From Mediterraneibacter catenae (GTDB lineage Bacteria; Bacillota; Clostridia; Lachnospirales; Lachnospiraceae): 64,000 nucleotides of DNA. The notes beneath the pieces were generated by a model. The model was not told the origin of the DNA. It was given only the letters and a program-made list of their open reading frames with translations, and did not search any database. Numbering within the stretch: position 1 is the first letter of the stretch; each line of letters starts with the position of its first letter. The translations under genes and the position numbers were made by a program. This document shows, in pieces, positions 42,632 to 51,502 of the stretch. Where the stretch lies: assembly GCF_008691045.1 (NCBI RefSeq), contig NZ_VMSO01000001.1:62001-126000 (forward strand). Direction: 5' to 3'.

Positions 42632-43303
42632 ATGAAGTGCATAAAATGTGGTAAGGAAAATAAGAAAAGCGCTAAATATTGCGCATCATGCGGCGCAAGT
42701 CTTTTAACTGTTTCAGGCAAGAGACAGAAAAATATAAAAAGAAGAATAATTTTAACAGTATCTATATTAGTTTTCATTGCGGCAGTATCAGGCGTTATAC
42801 TACTGGTCTACGGAATATTGCAGGAAAACAGGCACAAGGATAATGCGCAGGCGGCTGTGACTGAATTTTTGGCAAGGTATAAAGCTTGTGATCCTGCGGC
42901 ATCGGAACTGTTGGCGGGAACAGGCGATATAGAGATGAGCTACGAAGGAATTTCGTCGTCATTTGCAGACGGACTGAGCTATGAAATTATTTCCTGCAGA
43001 AAAGATTCAGATGATCTCTATATAGTGGAAATTCAGGCGACAACGATAGATTTCGAAAAGCTGTTTACAGTTTCGGCTGAAGAAACTGTAAAAAATTACG
43101 GTGAGGACAATGTGACGGATTATCTGTTGGGCGTTATGGAGCAAAAAATAACGGATGATACTTGTGAAACAAAGACCATACCAGCCCAAGTATCAGTCCT
43201 GAAAATGGATGAAGAATATAAGATCCAGATGGATGGTTCACTCGCTAACGCACTTTCCGGAGGCATGAATGATTATCTGGAATCTCTGACAGGAGGTGAG
43301 TGA
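42632..43303 (+). CDS. Zinc-ribbon, single-pass membrane protein
   Basis: 223 residues. The N-terminal zinc ribbon has C3, C6, C17 and C20 (MKCIKCGKENKKSAKYCASC). A membrane helix (about 38-63) and an extracytoplasmic domain of about 155 residues follow, the latter like the DUF4878/lumazine-type accumulation domains seen in such proteins. The 918-residue secreted protein gene starts 3 bases after its stop, so the two are an operon and probably act together at the cell surface. Function unknown. Confidence 0.8.
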   Translation: MKCIKCGKENKKSAKYCASCGASLLTVSGKRQKNIKRRIILTVSILVFIAAVSGVILLVYGILQENRHKDNAQAAVTEFLARYKACDPAASELLAGTGDIEMSYEGISSSFADGLSYEIISCRKDSDDLYIVEIQATTIDFEKLFTVSAEETVKNYGEDNVTDYLLGVMEQKITDDTCETKTIPAQVSVLKMDEEYKIQMDGSLANALSGGMNDYLESLTGGE

Positions 43304-43306
43304 TCC

Positions 43307-46063
43307 GTGTATCGAAGATTAAGGATAAAAAGGGCAGTCGCGCTGCTCCTTTGCTTTTGTACGCTGCTTATATGTATCCCATATCAGAAAGTCAACGCGA
43401 AAGAATATGAGGAAAAATATCTGACGATAAAAAGAGTTAATGACGGGAAGCAGGATACATATAAGATAGTAACTGACGGAGAAGAAGTATTTATCAGCGC
43501 TGCGCAATTAAGTGAATTAGCGGGCTTTGTTAAGGCAAGCATTGTCAGGGATGGAGACAGGCTTACGGCGGTTACATTGGTAAAAGGTGAAGAACAGGAT
43601 ACCAATCAGGATATTATTATTTCGGCCTCTAATAATACAATTTATTCACTTAGATACGGGGAAAGAGAGTTTGACGGCTGTCTGGATACCGGAGAAGAGG
43701 TTTACCTGAACCTCATTGATATGTTTAATTATCTGCGAATCAAGGCGGAAGTCATAGATGGAAGGTTATTCATTAATGTGCCGGTATACACGATGTACGA
43801 CTTTATGACGGTGGATTATCCGGAAGTGTTGGAAAATAGTGTATCACAGCTTGACCTGCTGGAACCGGGGGAGGATCTAAAATCATCAGGAACCTGGGAT
43901 GCGGTATATTTGGCATGTAATAATTTCGATTTCCGTTTTCTTGTCCCTATATGGGGGACGAATCAGATAAAAGATGAACAGTACGCGAAAGCGCTCCAGA
44001 CATTGAATGAAGAAGATGAAAGTTTCTATGATGAAGATACGAATGAATACTTTCAGTCTGAGCTAGAGGGACGAGGTTTGGGAAGCTGCCTTGCCAGTGG
44101 ACAAGATCTTATCGATACTTTGTCGGTTGGCGGTGGCGCGATGGAAAGCGCAGAAGATGTTATAAAACGATTAGATGGATTGTCTGAGACGGATCAGGAT
44201 GCGCTTTTTTCTCTGTGGGATACGTTGAATTGGAATAGAGAAGATTTCCTGAAAGCAACAGGACTGAAAACGTTCAGCGACCATGCGGGCGAACTTTCAG
44301 ATGCCCTTACGGTGGTCGAAATTGCGGTATCCGCATATGAGGCATATGAGCAGGCAGCAAGTTGGAGCGAGGACTGCCTGAATGATTTTGATGTCCTGCG
44401 CAGTCTGAATGTGGATAATTATGGTGAGAACAAAGACTATGTGAAGAGAATCAGCCAAGTCGCAGAAGAGAGTTATCAGGCAAGTTCAGATCCTGAAAAT
44501 GCGGCGGAAGAGCAGTTAGTCAGCGAAATAGCGGATCTTGCATTGGAGAAAGCGATAACAGAATCTAGTGTATATGGAAAAGTTGCGGATCTGTTTATCT
44601 TTTCTGTCAATCTCGGGGTAAGTGTGGCTCGGTGTTTCGGAAACATTGCAGAAGAGATGGATAAGGGTGAATTGTCTTATATGGTTTCCTGCCTGATCAA
44701 TATAGCAGTTGCGTCGCGAATCGATGCTGAGGTAAAACGAGACCAATTGGATATAACGGATCTTACCTCGGGGAATCAATTGAATGATTTCAGAAATTCT
44801 ATACGAACTTCGATAAAAAGCAATCTGAGATGCTGGAGTTATATTTACTATCTGAACAGCAATGGTACATGGGAAATATCAGAAAGAGGGCAGTATGTGA
44901 AAGGCCAGATTGACAAGATGCATGTGTATCTGGCGCTCTTGGATGAAACAAAACAGTATGATTACGCGTTGGATGAATATGATTTGATTACATATAGTCC
45001 GGAACGGATTGTGGAAATCGCAGGAGAAAGTATGCCAATCGACAGTAATGAATTCTGGATGGATTTTCTTGAAACCGGTGATTATGCACAATATATTGGC
45101 GAAGAATGGACGGATTCACTGTTAGAATATGTTTTGTATGATATAAACGGGGATGGTATTTTAGAGTTATTGATACAGGCTACCAGAGATATGCCGTTTT
45201 TTAATACATGGCTATTTTCAATTGATGCAGGTAAGGCTGTGTTAGTGAACGAACAATACGGATATGGCGAATATAGGTATTCGCCGGAATATAAAGCTAT
45301 ACTAATTTCGGGTGATTTCAGACCTTTTATGGATGTTACGGTATTGCAAGCATTTTGCGAATTAGCAAAAACGGAGCTTGTTACAAAATTTGTTGTAGCT
45401 ATTGAGCATAACAATACAGAGTCGGAAAGTTACTATTTTGAGGATGAGACGGGGAGAAAGGTTATAACACAAGAAGAAAGAGATAAATATTTTTCGGAAA
45501 TCATATTGTTCGAATGGACGGCCTTAGATGAGGTGAGAAATTTCGAGACTGGTCAGCAGAGCAGTTCTGGAAATGAAATGAAAAATTTTGGAATTATGGC
45601 AGGCGAGTATATATTTTCAAGCGGTGCAGGCGCATGGGCAACTATTATTAATCTGAATTCAGACGGTTCTTTTACAGGACAATATCATGATTCGGATGCA
45701 GAAGATACAGGGGATGGATATGCAAATGGAACAAGGTATATATGCAATTTTCACGGTAATTTTTCGCCACTTGACCAGATCGATCCATATTCTTATTCGA
45801 TGAGATTAGAAAACCTTGAAATGGAGAATGAACCGGGCGAGGTATATTATGAAAATAATATGCGGTATATCTGCGTGGAACCGTGTGGATTTGATGAGGC
45901 AGGCGATTTTGTAATATATACTCCGGGTATGCAGATTGCCAGTTTGCCGGAAGAATTTGTAACATGGCTTTCCGGGGTCATAAATGTACAGGACACAAGT
46001 ATATTACCTTGTTATGGGATATACAATGTCAATGGCAAAATGGGATTTGTGCAATATGAATAG
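43307..46063 (+). CDS. Large secreted protein, unknown function
   Basis: 918 residues. It has an N-terminal signal peptide (VALLLCFCTLLICIPYQKVNA, cleavage near residue 31). Next comes a region like the copper-amine-oxidase N-terminal domain common in Firmicute surface proteins (about 35-155), a long helical middle (about 240-540), a DxNxDG calcium-type loop YDINGDGILELLI (about 611-623), and a beta-rich C-terminus (about 765-918). GTG start at 43307 with AGGAGG 10 bases upstream. A decayed copy of part of its middle (residues about 463-560) lies at 47430-47715. I do not recognise a function. Confidence 0.8.
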   Translation: MYRRLRIKRAVALLLCFCTLLICIPYQKVNAKEYEEKYLTIKRVNDGKQDTYKIVTDGEEVFISAAQLSELAGFVKASIVRDGDRLTAVTLVKGEEQDTNQDIIISASNNTIYSLRYGEREFDGCLDTGEEVYLNLIDMFNYLRIKAEVIDGRLFINVPVYTMYDFMTVDYPEVLENSVSQLDLLEPGEDLKSSGTWDAVYLACNNFDFRFLVPIWGTNQIKDEQYAKALQTLNEEDESFYDEDTNEYFQSELEGRGLGSCLASGQDLIDTLSVGGGAMESAEDVIKRLDGLSETDQDALFSLWDTLNWNREDFLKATGLKTFSDHAGELSDALTVVEIAVSAYEAYEQAASWSEDCLNDFDVLRSLNVDNYGENKDYVKRISQVAEESYQASSDPENAAEEQLVSEIADLALEKAITESSVYGKVADLFIFSVNLGVSVARCFGNIAEEMDKGELSYMVSCLINIAVASRIDAEVKRDQLDITDLTSGNQLNDFRNSIRTSIKSNLRCWSYIYYLNSNGTWEISERGQYVKGQIDKMHVYLALLDETKQYDYALDEYDLITYSPERIVEIAGESMPIDSNEFWMDFLETGDYAQYIGEEWTDSLLEYVLYDINGDGILELLIQATRDMPFFNTWLFSIDAGKAVLVNEQYGYGEYRYSPEYKAILISGDFRPFMDVTVLQAFCELAKTELVTKFVVAIEHNNTESESYYFEDETGRKVITQEERDKYFSEIILFEWTALDEVRNFETGQQSSSGNEMKNFGIMAGEYIFSSGAGAWATIINLNSDGSFTGQYHDSDAEDTGDGYANGTRYICNFHGNFSPLDQIDPYSYSMRLENLEMENEPGEVYYENNMRYICVEPCGFDEAGDFVIYTPGMQIASLPEEFVTWLSGVINVQDTSILPCYGIYNVNGKMGFVQYE

Positions 46064-46069
46064 TGGATA

Positions 46070-46357
46070 ATGTGTGATTTCATTTTTAGTAAAAAGTATC
46101 CAAAGAGATTAATCTGCTCATTGCTTGCTGATAGAATCCGCGAGATTCACTACGGGCGAAAGATATCACAGAAAAAAATGAGCGAGAAATCAGGAGTAAG
46201 CTTAGGCGTTGTGAAGCGGTTTGAAAACAGTGGAGAGATATTGTTGAAGCCACTTACAAAAATTGCAGTAGCGCTGGAAATGGCAAGAAAACTGGAGCAG
46301 CTATTTGAAGACGCTCCATATCTGTCAATCGAGGAGAAAATTGATGAGAACAACTGA
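46070..46357 (+). CDS. HipB-like XRE antitoxin, orphan copy
   Basis: A 95-residue XRE protein (ISQKKMSEKSGVSLGVVKRF) very similar to the HipB-like protein at 49838-50122, including the ends DFIF-K and EDAPYLSIEE. No hipA follows: after its stop the DNA keeps only the first few codons of a hipA start (GAGAACAACTGACAGG) before unrelated sequence. So it is an orphan or relic antitoxin from a duplication. Confidence 0.75.
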   Translation: MCDFIFSKKYPKRLICSLLADRIREIHYGRKISQKKMSEKSGVSLGVVKRFENSGEILLKPLTKIAVALEMARKLEQLFEDAPYLSIEEKIDENN

Positions 46358-46513
46358 CAGGCGACATTTAATGGAGTTTCATTTGAAACAGTAGAATTGA
46401 TTGGTTATAGATTTTTTCTCGCATACAGGCATGAGCGGACATCGACATTGCCTCTGGGAAATATTTACATTTTTATATGCAGAAAAGATGCAACTTTAGA
46501 AAGGAAAACTGAA

Positions 46514-47425
46514 ATGAACAGAGAACAAATGATAAAATATTTAGCTAATGTCTTGGTGTTAGAAACTAAGCTATACGAGCTTAATCAAATTTGTTGGAAT
46601 ATCGATATTAAAATTAACGAGTTAACAGAAGTGTTAAACAAAAAACCATCTCCAGAATATAAAGAACGAGATAATAAAGAAAGAACTGGGGATATGTTAT
46701 CTATTGCAGCGTACGCATTATTACCAGGAGGAGTTGTTTTTGTTATTGCTTATATTGTGCTGCATCTGTTTAAAGGACCAACCCAGTCTTCGGTTGCATT
46801 GTGTGTTTTGGCAGCTTTAGTTGCATATGGAATTGGATTTGCAAGTTTTTATCACGATAATTCAGAGATAGATTTGCATTATGAATCGGAAAATCGTCGA
46901 ATTAGGAATGAAAACAGAAAAATTTATCAGGATGCTGAAAGAGCTAATCATGAAATCGAGCAATTGGAAAAGGCGTATAGTCTTTTGTCACAGAACTATT
47001 ATTCAGTCAAGGACACTCTTGATAAGTTGTATAATATGAATATTATTTATTCCAAATATCGCAATATGGTTGCTATAGCGTCTTTTTATGAGTACTATTT
47101 ATCCGGCAGGTGTTCACGATTAACAGGGCATGAAGGCGCTTATAATATTTATGAAAATGAGTTGATAGGTAAGATTATAATAGGAAAACTAGATGATATA
47201 ATTTGCAGACTAGATGAAATTAAAAGAAATCAGTATATGTTATATAACCAGCTGACTTTAAGTAATCAGAAAGTTGACAGGTTAACATCTGAATTAAAAT
47301 GGGCATCTGACAAGATTGAAGATATTGCACACAATCAAGAACTTATAGAGTACAACACAGACATTACTAGGAAAAATTCTGAAGTAATTAAATGGATTTC
47401 TGTTTGTGATTATTTAAATGTATGA
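46514..47425 (+). CDS. Coiled-coil membrane protein, unknown function
   Basis: 303 residues from the ATG at 46514 (AAAGGA site). An N-terminal helical region, two membrane helices (about 70-90 and 96-118; AAYALLPGGVVFVIAYIVLH and VALCVLAALVAYGIGFASFY), then a long coiled coil to the C-terminus. Codon use is AT-rich compared with core genes. Function not recognised. It sits between duplicated fragments and may be acquired. Confidence 0.65.
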   Translation: MNREQMIKYLANVLVLETKLYELNQICWNIDIKINELTEVLNKKPSPEYKERDNKERTGDMLSIAAYALLPGGVVFVIAYIVLHLFKGPTQSSVALCVLAALVAYGIGFASFYHDNSEIDLHYESENRRIRNENRKIYQDAERANHEIEQLEKAYSLLSQNYYSVKDTLDKLYNMNIIYSKYRNMVAIASFYEYYLSGRCSRLTGHEGAYNIYENELIGKIIIGKLDDIICRLDEIKRNQYMLYNQLTLSNQKVDRLTSELKWASDKIEDIAHNQELIEYNTDITRKNSEVIKWISVCDYLNV

Positions 47426-47429
47426 TGTG

Positions 47430-47715
47430 ATGAATACAACGGATATTGCCGTGGCTTTCCAGATTGATACAGAGGCGAAACGTGCGCAACTGGATCTGAC
47501 GTGGTTTAATTCTGGAACAGCACTAGATGACTTTAGAAAACCACTTCGGACAACCATAAAGGTAATAGGAGATCTTGGAGTTATATTTATTATGTGGAGA
47601 GCGATGGAAGAAAGCAGAACACTGATTATTGATAATGACGGAGTAACAATATATCTTATAATGGGATTGTATGAATATGAGTTGTGGTGGAAGAAAAATA
47701 ATTTGATAAGAAAAA
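47430..47715 (+). pseudogene. Fragment of a paralog of the 918-residue secreted protein
   Basis: The segment reading TDIAVAFQIDTEAKRAQLDL and SGTALDDFRKPLRTTIKV aligns with INIAVASRIDAEVKRDQLDI and SGNQLNDFRNSIRTSIKS of the protein at 43307-46063. It lacks any beginning or end of that gene and then degenerates. It is a relic of a second copy, overlapping the end of the upstream frame. Confidence 0.7.
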
Positions 47716-47736
47716 TGAAAACGGAGGATGATTACT

Positions 47737-48711
47737 ATGTTGATTACATCAGGATATGAATTCGATGGATACCGAATTACAAAATATTTAGAATTCTGTT
47801 CCGGAGAATGTGCAATGGGTACGGGATTTCTGAGTTCTTTTGGAGCTAATCTGGCTGATTTCCTGGGGAAAAACAGTTCGCTGTATGAAAGTAAATTGAG
47901 CAAAGCCCGTGAACATGCTCTTAAACAGCTAATCGCCAGCGCTTCATCTCTTGGCGCGGACGGGATTATCGCAATTGAAATGAATTATACTGTTTTTTCT
48001 GCTGATATTATGGGCGTGACCGCCAATGGTACGGCTGTAAAGATTGAAAAAATTGCAGAATCGCTCACCTATCCGACAAACACTCTGAATGTAAAAAATT
48101 TTAATCCCGATCTGCCGATCAAACCGATAAATATGCAGATTACTCCTCAGGGCGATAAATGCAGTGCTGTGCTTACAATCACTGATATTACTCAAAACAA
48201 TATTTCAGCTATATCCTGTGATGTAGAATTTACAACCACACTCGATGACTATTATTGTTTTGAGAATCTTCCGTTTTATGACTTCCGTCTAATACCGGAT
48301 TCCGTACGCCGGGATAAAACAAGTGCTGCAGTACCTGTTTCCCTGCCTCCGGAGCAGGTGGGGATGCTTAAATCTGTTCGGGTCACAATACGGAAATATT
48401 GCGACCTTGGTGTGGTTGTAATCCCTGAAGTCAATGATGTAGAATGGCAGTCAAACACTGCACCAAAAGAAATGAACAGTACAGAGAATGACGGATCAGC
48501 TGAACTTCCGTTTTCAATTCAATTTAAGCTCACAATAAAGGAAATGAAAACAGCAAAAGAAATCTATGAGTACTGTGTGGAATACGACAACACCAACCGT
48601 GGGGTAATCCCTCCAGATCTTATAGAAAATGTAAAGGCTATGGCTATGAAAGAACGTCTGTATGGAAATATGTATGATGAGTGTATTAAAAAAATTGAGG
48701 AAATCATATAA
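47737..48711 (+). CDS. YbjQ/UPF0145-domain protein with C-terminal extension
   Basis: 324 residues. The N-terminal 105 residues match the YbjQ-type (heavy-metal-associated, UPF0145) fold: LITSGYEFDGYRITKYLEFC and SLGADGIIAIEMNY. The remainder is a beta-rich domain plus a C-terminal helical tail with no recognised family. The ATG at 47737 is chosen because ACGGAGG is 9 bases upstream. The domain's role in metal binding is a family label, not proven here. Confidence 0.75.
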   Translation: MLITSGYEFDGYRITKYLEFCSGECAMGTGFLSSFGANLADFLGKNSSLYESKLSKAREHALKQLIASASSLGADGIIAIEMNYTVFSADIMGVTANGTAVKIEKIAESLTYPTNTLNVKNFNPDLPIKPINMQITPQGDKCSAVLTITDITQNNISAISCDVEFTTTLDDYYCFENLPFYDFRLIPDSVRRDKTSAAVPVSLPPEQVGMLKSVRVTIRKYCDLGVVVIPEVNDVEWQSNTAPKEMNSTENDGSAELPFSIQFKLTIKEMKTAKEIYEYCVEYDNTNRGVIPPDLIENVKAMAMKERLYGNMYDECIKKIEEII

Positions 48712-48718
48712 CAATGCA

Positions 48719-48862
48719 ATATCCAGAAAATTCACCGCAGACGCAAGACATTACGGGAAAAATTTAGCGAGGAGTCGGGAGCAAACTTAAGATCTGTGAA
48801 TCTGTCCAAAAGCATCGGAGAGATAATCAATGAGAACAACTGAGAGTCTGAATGTAATATAT
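48719..48862 (+). pseudogene. Third, internally deleted hipB/hipA-start relic
   Basis: CACCGCAGACGCAAGACAT and the following bases match the middle of the hipB gene at 49838. They jump, after an internal deletion, to AGATAATCAATGAGAACAAC, the exact hipB-end/hipA-start junction. Frameshifts prevent translation. Confidence 0.7.
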
Positions 48863-48925
48863 AATATCACAAAAGTCATTTGAAAAATGTGGAAAATATC
48901 ACAAAAGTCGTTTAAAAAATGTGAT
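48863..48925. repeat. Two tandem 32-bp repeats
   Basis: AATATCACAAAAGTC followed by an AT-rich half ending in ATGTG occurs twice with a 32-base period (48863 and 48895), differing at a few bases. Each unit is partly palindromic (CACA...TGTG). It lies just before the truncated ATPase gene and may be its old operator. Confidence 0.7.
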
Positions 48926-48937
48926 TATCTGTCGTAA

Positions 48938-49786
48938 AATACATATGAGCAGGCTCCCCAGTATTATGTCATGGCCGCAGGTTCGCTGCTTGGAATTGCA
49001 CTTCATGAGGGAACTTCGTTTCCGGTGGGGAAAGTTGATTTCTGTAATCTGTATCCTATGACTTTCCGGGAATTTTTGAGGGCATGCGGACAGGAACGTT
49101 TTGTAGAGCTGATGGACTCACAGGATTTTACGATGCTCAGCAATTTTAAATCTAAAATTGCCAACTATCTGAGAACCTACTATTTTGTTGGCGGGATGCC
49201 GGAAGCAGTGGAAACATATGTCAAGACAAGAAATCTTGATGAGGTAAGAGCAGTACAGAACAGACTCCTCATGGCATATGAAAATAATCTGTCAAAACAT
49301 GCTCCGGCAGAAATCGTAACGAAAACCCGTATGGTGTGGAATTCGATTCCCACGCAGTTATCCAGAGAAAATAAAAAGTTTGTGTATGGACTGGTTCGGG
49401 AAGGAGCAATGTCCAGACTGAATAAAAGAATCCTTCTGGAGGGAGACAGGCTTTTTGAAGAGTTTAAAGGGGCATTGACAGAGCAGTATGTTCTTCAGCA
49501 GCTTATCGTACACGAAGAAAATGATATTTTTTACTGGTCAGCAGAACGAGGCACTGGGGAAATTGACTTCTTAGTGCAGATGGATGATAAGATTGGTCCG
49601 ATCGAGGTTAAGGCGGAAGAAAATCTTCAGGCAAAGAGCCTTCGGATATTTGTACAGAAATACAATATGAAATATGCAGTCAGAACATCGATGTCAGATT
49701 ACCGGGAGCAGGAGTGGATGGTGAATTTCCCATTGTATTATATTGGGAATCTGAACCAATATTATCAAGATACAAAATATAGCTAA
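48938..49786 (+). pseudogene. DUF4143 ATPase, N-terminal AAA domain lost
   Basis: The C-terminal part of an ATP-binding protein of the AAA/DUF4143 family: YPMTFREFLRACGQERFVEL, YYFVGGMPEAVETYV, and the nuclease-like core GEIDFLVQMDDK with PIEVKAEEN. The frame begins at 48938 with TYEQAPQYYVMAAGSLLGIA, the sensor region that normally follows the Walker A and B motifs, and a stop lies just upstream. About 130 residues including the P-loop are missing. A truncated protein could start at 48971, but ATPase function is lost. Confidence 0.75.
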
Positions 49787-49834
49787 TATACTAGTTGCTT
49801 ATTGCAAAAAAAAGGATATTAAGCTAATATATTA
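49781..49834 (+). promoter_or_regulatory. Direct repeat upstream of hipB, candidate autoregulatory operator
   Basis: AGCTAATATACTA (49781-49793) and AGCTAATATATTA (49822-49834) are direct copies 41 bases apart, close to four helical turns, ending 3 bases before the hipB start. HipB-type antitoxins usually bind such repeated sites. Confidence 0.45.
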
Positions 49835-49837
49835 TCT

Positions 49838-50122
49838 ATGAATGATTTTATTTTCAACAAAAAGACCCCCAAAGAGATCAATATGCTTATCGCTGAAAGA
49901 ATCCGCAAGATCCGCCGCAGACGCAAGATATCACAGAAAAGACTGAGTGAAAAATCGGGAGTAAGCTTAGGGTCTGTGAAGCGGTTTGAAAACAGTGGGG
50001 AGATATCGTTGATCTCGCTTACGAAAATTGCAGTGGCGCTGGAACTGGACGGAGAACTGGAACGGCTGTTTGAAGACGCACCATATCTGTCGATCGAGGA
50101 GATAATCAATGAGAACAACTAA
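49838..50122 (+). CDS. hipB: HipB-family XRE antitoxin
   Basis: A 94-residue XRE DNA-binding antitoxin: RIRKIRRRRKISQKRLSEKS followed by GVSLGSVKRFENSGEIS. It would bind its own promoter and neutralise the downstream HipA kinase. It overlaps hipA by 14 bases, typical of coupled toxin-antitoxin pairs. Two other copies of this gene, one orphan and one decayed, lie upstream in the same island. Confidence 0.88.
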   Translation: MNDFIFNKKTPKEINMLIAERIRKIRRRRKISQKRLSEKSGVSLGSVKRFENSGEISLISLTKIAVALELDGELERLFEDAPYLSIEEIINENN

Positions 50123-51260
50123 CAGGCTGAATGTAACGTACCATGGCAGGAAAGTCGGAACTATGGCCCTGTATAAAGGGCGTTTTTCCGCTTTCGAATA
50201 TGACCGGGAGTGGCTTGCAGATGGATTTTCGATCAGTCCGTTCTCTCTGCCGTTAGAGCAGAAAGTTTTCATCCCGAAACAGGAACCCTTTGACGGCATA
50301 TTTGGGGTTTTCGCGGACAGTCTTCCGGATGGATGGGGAAGACTGCTGGTAGACCGACTTATGCTTAAAAATCATATGAATCCTTATGAGGTGGGAAATA
50401 TGGACCGGCTTGCGATTGTAGGGCAATCGGGAATGGGGGCGCTGTGCTACGAACCGGAACGTCATTTTGAAATAGAAGAAAATCCTATAGATCTGGATAC
50501 GATAGCGGAAGAGTGCCGACAGATTTTGAATACAGAATCAGCAGAAAATCTCGATGAGCTGTTCCGCCTGGGAGGTTCTTCCGGAGGGGCAAGACCTAAG
50601 ATACTTACGCAGATCGACGGAGAAGAATGGATTATTAAATTCCCATCTCCGGCTGACCGCGAGAATATTGGGAGGCAAGAGTATGAATACTCTTTATGCG
50701 CACGCAAATGTGGAATCCCTATGGCAGAGACGCGCCTGTTCCCCTCGAAAATCTGCGACGGATATTTTGGGACCAAAAGATTTGACAGAAGACAAAAAAC
50801 AGATGGAAGTGTGGAACGGGTGCATATGTTGTCTGTTTCAGCAGTGCTGGAGACGTCCCACCGTATTCCTAATCTTGATTATGAGATTCTGATGAAACTA
50901 ACACTGGAATTGACAAAGGACTTTTCGGAAGTAGAGAAGCTGTACAGGTTAATGTGTTTTAATGTCTTTGCTCATAATCGTGATGATCACTCGAAAAATT
51001 TCACTTATCTGTATGAAGAAACAGAGGATCAGTGGAGGTTATCGCCGGCATATGACCTTACTTACAGTTCTTCGATCGGTGGGGAACATGCGACGACTGT
51101 CTATGGAAATGGGAAAAACCCGGGAATGAAAGAAATTCTGGCAGTAGCGGATCAGATAGGTATGGACGGCAGGAAATCAGAACAAATTGCAGAGGAAGTA
51201 AGGAATTGCGTGAAAGAGCATCTGAGCGAGTTTATATCAAAAAACACAAAAGTTCTTTAA
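50109..51260 (+). CDS. hipA: HipA-family serine/threonine kinase toxin
   Basis: 383 residues. The N-terminal HipA subdomain (GKV/KGRFSAFEYDREWLADG) contains FADSLPDGWGRLLVDRLM. The kinase core has the Gly/Ser-rich loop LGGSSGGARPK (about 155-165), the catalytic loop NVFAHNRDDHSKNF and the metal motif LSPAYDLTYS. Family members phosphorylate a tRNA synthetase or other translation factor and cause growth arrest. All motifs are intact, so the toxin is probably active. The gene ends at a strong terminator. Confidence 0.9.
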   Translation: MRTTNRLNVTYHGRKVGTMALYKGRFSAFEYDREWLADGFSISPFSLPLEQKVFIPKQEPFDGIFGVFADSLPDGWGRLLVDRLMLKNHMNPYEVGNMDRLAIVGQSGMGALCYEPERHFEIEENPIDLDTIAEECRQILNTESAENLDELFRLGGSSGGARPKILTQIDGEEWIIKFPSPADRENIGRQEYEYSLCARKCGIPMAETRLFPSKICDGYFGTKRFDRRQKTDGSVERVHMLSVSAVLETSHRIPNLDYEILMKLTLELTKDFSEVEKLYRLMCFNVFAHNRDDHSKNFTYLYEETEDQWRLSPAYDLTYSSSIGGEHATTVYGNGKNPGMKEILAVADQIGMDGRKSEQIAEEVRNCVKEHLSEFISKNTKVL

Positions 51261-51307
51261 AAAATATAAATTGGAAGATTATTCATCAATATCATATTAT
51301 TTGTTGT

Positions 51308-51334
51308 GAGAGCCTGCTTTTTGCAGGCTCTTTC
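51308..51334 (+). terminator. Terminator after hipA
   Basis: AGAGCCTGC and GCAGGCTCT pair around a T loop, followed by TTTCGC; stem 51309-51331. Confidence 0.75.
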
Positions 51335-51380
51335 GCTGTAAACTGCACTCCAAAATATACAAAAAACCCGACGGCACTCT

Positions 51381-51409
51381 ATAGACTTTTGTCATTTTTG
51401 GCGATATAA
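51381..51409 (+). promoter_or_regulatory. Promoter of the pyruvate:ferredoxin oxidoreductase gene
   Basis: TAGACT (51381-51386), a 17-base spacer and TATAAT (51404-51409), 94 bases before the ATG. Confidence 0.65.
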
Positions 51410-51502
51410 TGAAGCTGTATGTGAATATGTGAGTTCTATGCCGCGTGCGGATGCACAGTGACAGGCTCTCACCACTGTATATTTTTAAGGAGGAACAAGA
51501 AA

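Noticed and set aside
47418-47759. A 113-residue protein gene
   Set aside because: It aligns only with an interior piece of the 918-residue protein and degenerates on both sides, so it is a relic.
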